Assembly (NCBI RefSeq): GCF_006711645.1 | Contig: NZ_CP041247.1 | Location: 3,720,001 to 3,784,000 of the forward strand | Length of the DNA: 64,000 bases | Direction: 5' to 3' | From: Klebsiella electrica | GTDB lineage: Bacteria; Pseudomonadota; Gammaproteobacteria; Enterobacterales; Enterobacteriaceae | Part shown: in pieces, positions 57,663-64,000 of the stretch | Position numbering within the stretch: the first letter of the stretch is position 1 | Layout: each line of letters opens with the position of its first letter | Program-made: the position numbers and the translations under genes | Notes under the pieces: generated by a model | What the model was told of the DNA's origin: nothing | What the model saw: only the letters and a program-made list of their open reading frames with translations | Databases searched by the model: none

Positions 57663-58709
57663 TTGAACATAGAAACCCGTGAAATTACCCTGGAGCCAGC
57701 GGATAACGCACGCCTGCTGGGGCTGTGCGGCCCGTTTGACGACAATATCAAACAGCTGGAACGTCGATTAGGCATCGAAATTAATCGCCGTGACAACCAC
57801 TTTAAACTGACCGGGCGCATGATCTGCGTGAACGCGGCGGCCGATATCCTGCGCAGCCTGTACGTCGATACTGCACCGATGCGCGGACAGATTCAGGATA
57901 TTGAGCCGGAACAGATTCATCTGGCCATTAAAGAGGCGCGGGTGCTGGAACAAAGCGCCGAGAGCGTGCCGGAGTACGGCAAGGCCGTCAATATCAAAAC
58001 CCGGCGTGGCGTGATTAAGCCGCGGACGCCAAACCAGGCGCAGTACATCGCCAACATCCTCGATCATGATATTACCTTCGGCGTCGGCCCTGCCGGGACC
58101 GGGAAAACCTACCTTGCGGTTGCCGCTGCGGTCGATGCGCTCGAACGCCAGGACGTACGCCGTATTCTGCTCACCCGCCCTGCCGTCGAAGCCGGAGAAA
58201 AGCTCGGCTTCCTGCCCGGTGACCTGAGCCAGAAAGTCGATCCGTACCTGCGCCCGCTGTACGATGCGCTGTTCGAGATGCTCGGTTTTGAGAAGGTCGA
58301 GAAACTGATTGAACGCAACGTTATCGAAGTCGCGCCGCTGGCCTATATGCGTGGGCGCACGCTGAACGATGCATTTATCATTCTCGATGAAAGCCAGAAC
58401 ACCACCATCGAACAGATGAAGATGTTCCTGACCCGTATCGGTTTTAATTCAAAAGCGGTGATCACCGGCGACGTCACTCAGATAGACCTGCCGCGCAGCA
58501 CCAAATCCGGCCTGCGCCACGCCATTGAGGTGCTGGCGGAAGTCGATGAAATCAGCTTCAATTTCTTCCATAGCGAAGATGTGGTGCGCCACCCGGTAGT
58601 TGCTCGCATCGTCAATGCGTATGAAGCATGGGAAGAAGCGGATCAGAAACGTAAAGCAGAACTGGCCGCCGAGCGCAAACGCGAAGCCCAGGAACAGGAG
58701 CAGAAATGA
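57663..58709 (+). CDS. ybeZ: PhoH-like ATPase YbeZ
   Basis: PhoH-family NTPase, partner of the ribosome-maturation factor YbeY. The 348-residue product (E. coli 346) has an N-terminal KH-like part, Walker [12 protein letters not shown] (about residues 140-150) and Walker [12 protein letters not shown]. The start is TTG at 57663 ([15 protein letters not shown] by initiator rule) with AGAGGA five bases upstream. It overlaps ybeY by 4 bp. In E. coli the ybeZYX-lnt unit is heat-inducible; I could not identify a clear sigma-32 promoter here. Confidence 0.95.
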   Translation: MNIETREITLEPADNARLLGLCGPFDDNIKQLERRLGIEINRRDNHFKLTGRMICVNAAADILRSLYVDTAPMRGQIQDIEPEQIHLAIKEARVLEQSAESVPEYGKAVNIKTRRGVIKPRTPNQAQYIANILDHDITFGVGPAGTGKTYLAVAAAVDALERQDVRRILLTRPAVEAGEKLGFLPGDLSQKVDPYLRPLYDALFEMLGFEKVEKLIERNVIEVAPLAYMRGRTLNDAFIILDESQNTTIEQMKMFLTRIGFNSKAVITGDVTQIDLPRSTKSGLRHAIEVLAEVDEISFNFFHSEDVVRHPVVARIVNAYEAWEEADQKRKAELAAERKREAQEQEQK

Positions 58710-59173
58710 GTCAGGTTATTCTCGATTTACAGCTGGCTTGCGAAGATAACGCCGGATTGCCGGATGAAGCTCAGTTTCAACGCTGGGTAGATGCCGTCAT
58801 TCCCCAGTTCCAGGAGGAGTCAGAAGTGACCGTGCGCCTGGTAGACGAAGCCGAAAGCCATGAGTTGAATCTGACCTATCGCGGCAAGGATAAGCCGACC
58901 AACGTGCTGTCGTTCCCGTTTGAAGCTCCGCCGGGTATCGAACTGCCGCTACTTGGCGATCTGATCATCTGCCGTCAGGTCGTTGAACAGGAAGCCAAAG
59001 AGCAAGACAAGCCGCTGGAGGCGCACTGGGCGCATATGGTGATTCACGGCAGTCTGCACCTGCTGGGCTATGACCATATCATTGATGAAGAAGCGGAAGA
59101 GATGGAAAGCCTCGAAACAGAGATAATGCTTGCTCTGGGCTATGAGGATCCGTACATTGCCGAGAAGGAATAG
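58706..59173 (+). CDS. ybeY: Endoribonuclease YbeY
   Basis: Metal-dependent single-strand endoribonuclease that takes part in 16S rRNA 3' maturation and ribosome quality control. The 155-residue product equals E. coli YbeY. The zinc site [11 protein letters not shown] gives His114, His118 and His124; the conserved Arg59 region ([16 protein letters not shown]) is present. ATGA overlap with ybeZ shows translational coupling. Confidence 0.97.
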   Translation: MSQVILDLQLACEDNAGLPDEAQFQRWVDAVIPQFQEESEVTVRLVDEAESHELNLTYRGKDKPTNVLSFPFEAPPGIELPLLGDLIICRQVVEQEAKEQDKPLEAHWAHMVIHGSLHLLGYDHIIDEEAEEMESLETEIMLALGYEDPYIAEKE

Positions 59174-59274
59174 CCTGCCGCCGGTTTTACCGGCGAGCGG
59201 CCCCCGTGCCGTCCGGCGCTGAACACACGCGCGACGAGCGACAAATTAACTGACATGAGAACCCACACGACGCC

Positions 59275-60153
59275 ATGAGCGACGACAATTCACACAGTAG
59301 TGACACAGTAAACAGCAAAAAGGGATTCTTCTCCCTGTTACTCAGCCAGCTTTTTCACGGGGAACCGAAAAACCGTGACGAACTGCTGGAGCTGATCCGT
59401 GATTCCGGGCAAAACGACCTTATCGATGAAGATACGCGCGATATGCTCGAAGGGGTCATGGACATCGCCGACCAGCGCGTCCGCGATATCATGATCCCCC
59501 GCTCGCAAATGATTACCCTGAAACGCAACCAGACCCTGGACGAATGCCTCGATGTGATCATCGAGTCCGCCCACTCGCGTTTCCCGGTCATCAGCGAAGA
59601 TAAAGATCACATTGAAGGGATTCTGATGGCCAAGGACCTGCTGCCGTTTATGCGCAGCGACTCCGAAGCGTTCAGCATGGAAAAAGTGTTACGCCCGGCG
59701 GTTGTCGTGCCTGAAAGTAAGCGGGTCGACCGCATGCTGAAAGAGTTCCGCTCCCAGCGTTACCATATGGCTATCGTTATCGATGAGTTCGGCGGCGTCT
59801 CCGGTCTGGTGACCATTGAAGACATCCTTGAGCTTATCGTCGGCGAAATCGAAGACGAATACGATGAAGAAGAAGATATCGATTTTCGTCAGTTGAGCCG
59901 CCACACCTGGACGGTGCGCGCCCTGGCCTCCATTGAAGATTTCAACGAAGCCTACGGCACTCACTTCAGCGATGAAGAAGTCGATACCATTGGCGGGCTG
60001 GTGATGCAGGCCTTTGGCCATCTGCCGGCGCGCGGTGAGTCTATTGACATCGATGGTTACCAATTCAAAGTCGCCATGGCCGATAGCCGACGTATCATCC
60101 AGGTACATGTCAAACTTCCTGACGACGCGCCACAGCCGAAGCTGGAAGATTAA
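59275..60153 (+). CDS. ybeX: CBS-domain protein YbeX (CorC)
   Basis: A 292-residue cytoplasmic protein linked to magnesium/cobalt efflux and to ribosome metabolism in E. coli. Two CBS domains (about 65-190, starting [19 protein letters not shown]) and a C-terminal CorC/HlyC domain (about 205-285, [36 protein letters not shown]). The acidic linker [14 protein letters not shown] lies between. It follows ybeY by 101 bp and precedes lnt by 22 bp. Confidence 0.95.
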   Translation: MSDDNSHSSDTVNSKKGFFSLLLSQLFHGEPKNRDELLELIRDSGQNDLIDEDTRDMLEGVMDIADQRVRDIMIPRSQMITLKRNQTLDECLDVIIESAHSRFPVISEDKDHIEGILMAKDLLPFMRSDSEAFSMEKVLRPAVVVPESKRVDRMLKEFRSQRYHMAIVIDEFGGVSGLVTIEDILELIVGEIEDEYDEEEDIDFRQLSRHTWTVRALASIEDFNEAYGTHFSDEEVDTIGGLVMQAFGHLPARGESIDIDGYQFKVAMADSRRIIQVHVKLPDDAPQPKLED

Positions 60154-60175
60154 TTACACGGGACGATTAACCTAA

Positions 60176-61714
60176 ATGGTATTTGCCTCTCTCATCGAAC
60201 GCCAGCGCGTACGTCTGCTGCTGGCGCTATTATTCGGAGCCAGCGGAACGCTGGCTTTTTCTCCTTATGACATCTGGCCTGCGGCGATGGTTTCGTTAAT
60301 CGGCCTGCAGGGGCTGACCCTCAACCGACGTCCGCTGCAAAGCACCTGGATAGGCTTTTTCTGGGGGCTGGGGCTGTTCGGTTCCGGCATCCACTGGGTC
60401 TATGTCAGCATCGCCCAGTTCGGCGGCATGCCCGGCCCGGTTAACGTATTCCTCGTGGTCCTGCTGGCGGCATATATGTCGCTGTACACCGGACTGTTTG
60501 CCGGCATCCTGTCGCGCCTGTGGCCCAAAACTAACTGGATACGCGTCGCGATCGCCGCGCCGGTTGTCTGGCAAATCACCGAATTCCTGCGCGGCTGGGT
60601 ACTGACCGGCTTCCCGTGGCTGCAGTTTGGCTACAGCCAGATTGACGGTCCGCTGAAAGGGTTAGCGCCGGTGATGGGCGTTGAAGCCATTAACTTCCTG
60701 TTGATGGTGGTCAGCGGCCTGCTGGTGCTTGCGCTCATTCAGCGCCGCTGGAAACCGCTGATTGCGGCCATCGTCCTGTTCGCCCTGCCCTTTCCGCTGC
60801 GCTACATCCAGTGGTATCAGCTGCTGCCTGAGCGGGCAACCCAGGTATCTTTAGTGCAGGGCAATATTCCCCAGGCGCTGAAATGGGATGAAAACCAGCT
60901 GGTGAATACGCTGAAAATCTATCTGGATTTGACGCAGCCGCATATGGGGTCATCCCAGCTAATCGTCTGGCCGGAATCGGCGATCCCGGATCTGGAAATC
61001 AACCAGCAGAATTTCCTGGTTATGATGGACGACCTGCTGCGCGCGAAAGGCAGCTCGTTGATTACCGGTATTGTCGACGCCCGGCTTAATCCGCAGAATC
61101 GTTACGATACCTACAACACCATCATTACGCTGGGCAAAGATAACCCCTACAGCTACGATTCCACCGATCGCTACAACAAGAATCACCTGGTGCCGTTCGG
61201 TGAATTCGTGCCGCTGGAGTCCATTCTTCGCCCGCTGGCGCCGTTCTTCGATTTACCGATGTCCTCTTTCAGCCGCGGCCCGTATGTGCAGCCGCAGCTG
61301 GTGGCGCATAACATGAAGCTGACGGCGGCTATCTGCTACGAGATTATTCTCGGCGAGCAGGTGCGGGATAACTTCCGCCCGGATACCGACTATCTGCTGA
61401 CCATCTCCAACGATGCCTGGTTTGGCAAGTCCATCGGTCCGTGGCAGCACTTCCAGATGGCGCGGATGCGCGCCCTCGAGCTGGCGCGTCCGCTGCTGCG
61501 CAGCACCAATAACGGTATTACCGCCGTCATTGGCCCGCGTGGGGAAATTCAGGATATGATCCCGCAGTTCACCCGCGCCGTGCTGACCACCAAAGTCACC
61601 CCGACTTCTGGCCTGACTCCGTACGCCCGTACCGGTAACTGGCCGCTGTGGGCGCTGACCGCGCTGTTGGGTTTCGGCGCGCTGATCATGAGCCTGCGCC
61701 AGCGTCGCCGCTAG
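60176..61714 (+). CDS. lnt: Apolipoprotein N-acyltransferase
   Basis: Inner-membrane enzyme that adds the third acyl chain to lipoproteins such as ChiQ. The 512 residues equal E. coli Lnt. Six to eight hydrophobic spans make up the first 220 residues and the last 25; between lies the periplasmic nitrilase domain with Glu267 (WPESAIPD), Lys335 ([13 protein letters not shown]) and Cys387 ([12 protein letters not shown]), the catalytic triad. It starts 22 bp after ybeX. Confidence 0.97.
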   Translation: MVFASLIERQRVRLLLALLFGASGTLAFSPYDIWPAAMVSLIGLQGLTLNRRPLQSTWIGFFWGLGLFGSGIHWVYVSIAQFGGMPGPVNVFLVVLLAAYMSLYTGLFAGILSRLWPKTNWIRVAIAAPVVWQITEFLRGWVLTGFPWLQFGYSQIDGPLKGLAPVMGVEAINFLLMVVSGLLVLALIQRRWKPLIAAIVLFALPFPLRYIQWYQLLPERATQVSLVQGNIPQALKWDENQLVNTLKIYLDLTQPHMGSSQLIVWPESAIPDLEINQQNFLVMMDDLLRAKGSSLITGIVDARLNPQNRYDTYNTIITLGKDNPYSYDSTDRYNKNHLVPFGEFVPLESILRPLAPFFDLPMSSFSRGPYVQPQLVAHNMKLTAAICYEIILGEQVRDNFRPDTDYLLTISNDAWFGKSIGPWQHFQMARMRALELARPLLRSTNNGITAVIGPRGEIQDMIPQFTRAVLTTKVTPTSGLTPYARTGNWPLWALTALLGFGALIMSLRQRRR

Positions 61715-61750
61715 TCGTTATTGCCTGCGGATCGTCTTGTCGATCCGCGT

Positions 61751-61780
61751 AGCCCCGGTCGTTAGCCGTCGCCGGGGCCG
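61751..61780 (+). terminator. Probable lnt terminator
   Basis: AGCCCCGG and CCGGGGCC arms form a 7-8-bp GC-rich stem with a 13-nt loop, followed by the pyrimidine-rich CGCCCTTCTCTTCTTTCC. Confidence 0.55.
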
Positions 61781-62007
61781 CCCTTCTCTTCTTTCCTGTC
61801 TCTCCACTCGTCAATCTGGCACGACCATTGCTTAATATACTCAGGTCGCGGCGACATTGATTGTTGGTTTAACCCTGTTGCACCAGCATCGCTCACCTCA
61901 GGCACTCAGCTGGTGCAATGGAAGATTTTTGCCTTTAAATGGTGCGGAGCACTTCGCAAAAATAAACAATAAAGCAGCAAAATCTTTACATTAAGCCAAA
62001 CTAAATG

Positions 62008-62074
62008 CTAACAAACACATACAAATGCTGCACATCGGGATCGCAGCCATAATAACGCACACACACATTCACAA
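62008..62074 (+). promoter_or_regulatory. CA-rich gltI leader, candidate GcvB target
   Basis: Two CA-rich tracts, ACAAACACATACAAATGC (62008-62025) and CGCACACACACATTCACAAT (62055-62074), lie 45-110 bp before the gltI ATG. C/A-rich leader elements upstream of gltI are the known pairing and enhancer sites for the sRNA GcvB in Salmonella and E. coli. GcvB itself is not in the window. Confidence 0.55.
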
Positions 62075-62118
62075 TGGGTATCAAAAGCGTCAGTGACGCT
62101 GCGGATAAGGAGTTGGAT

Positions 62119-63027
62119 ATGCAATTACGTAAACTGGCCACAGCGATGCTGGTCATGGGTATGACCGCCGGCCTGGCGCATGCGGAAGATGCCGCCCCGG
62201 CAGCGGGCAGCACGCTGGACAAAATCGCTAAAAACGGCGTTATCGTCGTCGGCCACCGTGAATCCTCCGTACCGTTTTCCTACTACGACAATCAACAAAA
62301 AGTGGTCGGCTACTCTCAGGACTACTCCAACGCTATCGTTGACGCCATCAAGAAGCAGCTGAATAAGCCTGACCTGCAGGTAAAACTGGTGCCGGTAACC
62401 TCGCAAAACCGTATTCCGCTGCTGCAAAACGGGACCTATGACTTCGAGTGCGGCTCCACGACCAATAACCTTGAACGTCAGAAACAAGCCGCCTTCTCCA
62501 ATACCATTTTCGTCGTGGGTACCCGCCTGCTGGTGAAAAAAGGCGGTGCGATTAAAGATTTCCCGGATCTGAAAGACAAAGCAGTTGTCGTCACCTCCGG
62601 CACCACCTCCGAAGTTCTGCTGCATAAGCTCAATGATGAGAAGAAAATGAACATGCGCATTATCAGCGCTAAAGACCACGGCGACTCCTTCCGTACTCTG
62701 GAAAGCGGTCGTGCGGTGGCCTTTATGATGGACGATGCGCTGCTGGCCGGCGAACGCGCGAAAGCGAAGAAACCGGATAACTGGGAGATAGTCGGCACGC
62801 CCCAGTCGAAAGAAGCCTACGGCTGTATGCTGCGCAAAGACGATCCGCAGTTTAAAAAGCTGATTGATTACACCGTTGCCAGCGCCCAGACCTCCGGCGA
62901 AGCGGAAAAATGGTTTGATAAATGGTTCAAAAACCCGATTCCGCCGAAAAATCTGAATATGAACTTCGAACTCTCCGACGACATGAAGACGCTGTTCAAG
63001 ACCCCTAACGATAAAGCTCTGAACTAA
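62119..63027 (+). CDS. gltI: Glutamate/aspartate ABC transporter binding protein
   Basis: Periplasmic solute-binding protein of the GltIJKL importer. The 302-residue precursor equals E. coli GltI. The signal peptide spans residues 1-22 (MQLRKLATAMLV...GLAHA, cut before EDAAPAAG); the mature part is a family 3 binding protein with GVIVVGHRESSVPFSYYD and VTSGTTSEVLLHKL, RTLESGRAVAFMMDD. The ATG at 62119 has TAAGGAG upstream; a frame start 45 bp earlier would spoil the signal peptide. It is the first gene of gltIJKL. Confidence 0.96.
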   Translation: MQLRKLATAMLVMGMTAGLAHAEDAAPAAGSTLDKIAKNGVIVVGHRESSVPFSYYDNQQKVVGYSQDYSNAIVDAIKKQLNKPDLQVKLVPVTSQNRIPLLQNGTYDFECGSTTNNLERQKQAAFSNTIFVVGTRLLVKKGGAIKDFPDLKDKAVVVTSGTTSEVLLHKLNDEKKMNMRIISAKDHGDSFRTLESGRAVAFMMDDALLAGERAKAKKPDNWEIVGTPQSKEAYGCMLRKDDPQFKKLIDYTVASAQTSGEAEKWFDKWFKNPIPPKNLNMNFELSDDMKTLFKTPNDKALN

Positions 63028-63180
63028 TTAAAAAAACAAGGGGCAGGAGATCCTGCCCTCCCGATTGTTGTGACAGCACGGACAGACTATACGGCGGCTG
63101 GTCGTTCCCCAGCCGCCGCGAATACCGAAACAAGCTGAACAACGATCTTCGAGGGTAGCGATGCTACCCTTTTTTTTCCA
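63028..63180 (+). ncRNA. sroC: SroC-like RNA in gltI-gltJ spacer
   Basis: In E. coli and Salmonella the sRNA SroC is cut from the gltI-gltJ region of this operon message and sponges GcvB. The same interval here has a hairpin GGGCAGG/CCTGCCC (63041-63058) and ends in a strong intrinsic terminator (63152-63177) just before gltJ. Position and two-hairpin layout support a SroC homologue; exact 5' end and GcvB contacts are not determined. Confidence 0.65.
63152..63177 (+). terminator. Terminator between gltI and gltJ
   Basis: AGGGTAGC (63152-63159) and GCTACCCT (63163-63170) with a GAT loop, followed by eight T. The gltJ ribosome site CAGGAG follows at once, so read-through past this site sets gltJKL below gltI. 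Confidence 0.9.
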
Positions 63181-63190
63181 GGAGTCATTT

Positions 63191-63931
63191 ATGTCAATAG
63201 ACTGGAACTGGGGGATCTTCCTGCAACAGGCCCCGTTCGGCAATACCACCTATCTGGGTTGGCTCTGGAGCGGCTTTCAGGTCACCATCGCCCTGTCGGT
63301 TAGCGCCTGGATTATCGCTTTTTTCGTCGGCTCGCTGTTCGGCATTTTACGCACTGCCCCTAACCGCTGGTTATCCAGTATCGGCACCTGCTATGTCGAA
63401 CTGTTCCGTAATGTCCCGCTGATCGTTCAGTTCTTCACCTGGTACCTGGTGGTGCCGGAGCTCCTGCCGGAAAACATCGGCATGTGGTTTAAATCCGAGC
63501 TTGATCCGAATATTCAGTTCTTTCTCTCTTCGATGATGTGTCTGGGGCTGTTTACCGCCGCGCGCGTATGCGAGCAGGTGCGCGCCGCCATTCAGTCGCT
63601 GCCGCGCGGCCAGAAAAACGCCGGGCTGGCCATGGGTCTGACGCTGCCGCAGACCTATCGTTACGTCCTGCTGCCCAACGCCTATCGGGTGATTGTGCCG
63701 CCGATGACCTCGGAGATGATGAACCTGGTGAAAAACTCAGCCATCGCCTCAACCATCGGGCTGGCGGATATGGCGGCACAGGCAGGCAAGCTGCTGGATT
63801 ACTCGGCCCACGCCTGGGAATCCTTTACCGCGATTACCCTCGCCTATGTGTTTATTAATGCGGTGATTATGCTGGTGATGTATGTGGTTGAACGCAAGGT
63901 CCGCCTGCCGGGCAATATGGGGGGCAAATAA
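63191..63931 (+). CDS. gltJ: Glutamate/aspartate ABC transporter permease GltJ
   Basis: Inner-membrane permease of the GltIJKL importer (HisMQ family). The 246-residue product equals E. coli GltJ and has about five membrane spans with the EAA-type loop [23 protein letters not shown] in two pieces around residues 130-155. The ATG at 63191 ([11 protein letters not shown]) has AGGAG eight bases upstream; a frame start ten codons earlier sits inside the terminator hairpin. gltK follows by 2 bp. Confidence 0.96.
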   Translation: MSIDWNWGIFLQQAPFGNTTYLGWLWSGFQVTIALSVSAWIIAFFVGSLFGILRTAPNRWLSSIGTCYVELFRNVPLIVQFFTWYLVVPELLPENIGMWFKSELDPNIQFFLSSMMCLGLFTAARVCEQVRAAIQSLPRGQKNAGLAMGLTLPQTYRYVLLPNAYRVIVPPMTSEMMNLVKNSAIASTIGLADMAAQAGKLLDYSAHAWESFTAITLAYVFINAVIMLVMYVVERKVRLPGNMGGK

Positions 63932-63933
63932 TC

Positions 63934-64000
63934 ATGTACGATTTTGACTGGAGTTCTATCGTTCCATCGATGCCCTACCTGCTGGCCGGGCTGGTTATCA
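63934..64000 (+). CDS. gltK: Glutamate/aspartate ABC transporter permease GltK (partial, start only)
   Basis: Only the first 22 codons are in the window ([20 protein letters not shown]...), matching the start of E. coli GltK, the second permease of the importer. It begins 2 bp after the gltJ stop and runs off the right edge. Confidence 0.93.
   Translation, partial: MYDFDWSSIVPSMPYLLAGLVI

Larger units (their letters stand above)
61715..62118. other. lnt-gltI spacer
   Basis: A 404-bp gene-free stretch. Near lnt, GCCCCGG and CCGGGGC arms (about 61751-61778) make a GC-rich hairpin that probably ends the lnt transcript. The second half (61930-62000) is AT-rich and likely holds the gltI promoter, followed by a CA-rich leader (listed separately). 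Confidence 0.55.

Noticed and set aside
1..64000. Defence system, prophage or genomic island
   Set aside because: Gene order is the conserved enterobacterial core throughout; the tRNA genes have no integrase or attachment duplication beside them, and the only mobile element is the IS66 insertion.

Overview
The window is chromosomal DNA of a gamma-proteobacterium of the family Enterobacteriaceae. Gene content, gene order and protein sequences match the stretch that in Escherichia coli runs from gltIJKL to cydAB, read here in the opposite sense. Several points differ from E. coli: pcp and two DUF969/DUF979 permease genes lie between pxpA and nei, speF-potE is missing between kdpE and pgm, ybgA is missing beside phrB, and the membrane domain of NagE differs from the E. 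coli one I remember. This fits the Klebsiella/Raoultella side of the family, but the species cannot be fixed from what is visible here. There is no prophage, defence island or CRISPR; the only mobile element is one IS66-family insertion.

Layout. 1-12.6 kb (minus strand): the end of the cytochrome bd operon (cydA, partial cydB) and the whole TCA cluster sdhCDAB-sucABCD, with gltA diverging at 13.3 kb. 14.8-21.1 kb (minus): nei and a pyroglutamate cluster (pcp, DUF979, DUF969, pxpA, pxpC, pxpB, ybgI). 21.4-24.7 kb: dtpD, phrB, ybfA. 25.0-32.9 kb (plus): kdpFABCDE, the high-affinity potassium pump and its two-component regulator. 33.1-38.1 kb: pgm and seqA (minus), ybfF, ybfE, fldA, fur (plus). 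38.3-42.8 kb: chiQ and the chitoporin gene chiP, which is split by a 2709-bp IS66-type element with perfect 8-bp target duplications. 43.3-51.6 kb: glnS and nagE (minus), nagBAC-umpH (plus). 51.9-53.5 kb: asnB. 53.7-54.6 kb: seven tRNA genes and a decayed tRNA-Gln copy. 54.7-64 kb: ubiF (minus), then miaB, ybeZ, ybeY, ybeX, lnt, gltI, gltJ and the start of gltK (plus).

How the parts work together. CydAB, SdhCDAB, SucABCD and GltA join the TCA cycle to the respiratory chain; a perfect FNR-type box lies upstream of cydA. The pcp/DUF969/DUF979/pxpABC block reads as one route: release pyroglutamate from peptides, move it across the membrane, and hydrolyse it to glutamate, with a peptide transporter (dtpD) next door. 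NagC, its operators at nagE/nagB and two more upstream of chiP, and a perfect match to the ChiX seed in the chiP leader form an amino-sugar and chitin regulon whose outer-membrane gate has been knocked out by the insertion. The tRNA cluster, MiaB, YbeY and GlnS serve tRNA and rRNA maturation and glutamine decoding.

Most of the window is conserved housekeeping DNA. The parts that merit attention are the pyroglutamate cluster, the IS-split chiP with a two-HTH IS66 TnpA, the tRNA-Gln relic, the enlarged kdpD-kdpE gap with a hairpin, the altered upstream-of-fur reading frame, and the SroC-like RNA between gltI and gltJ.
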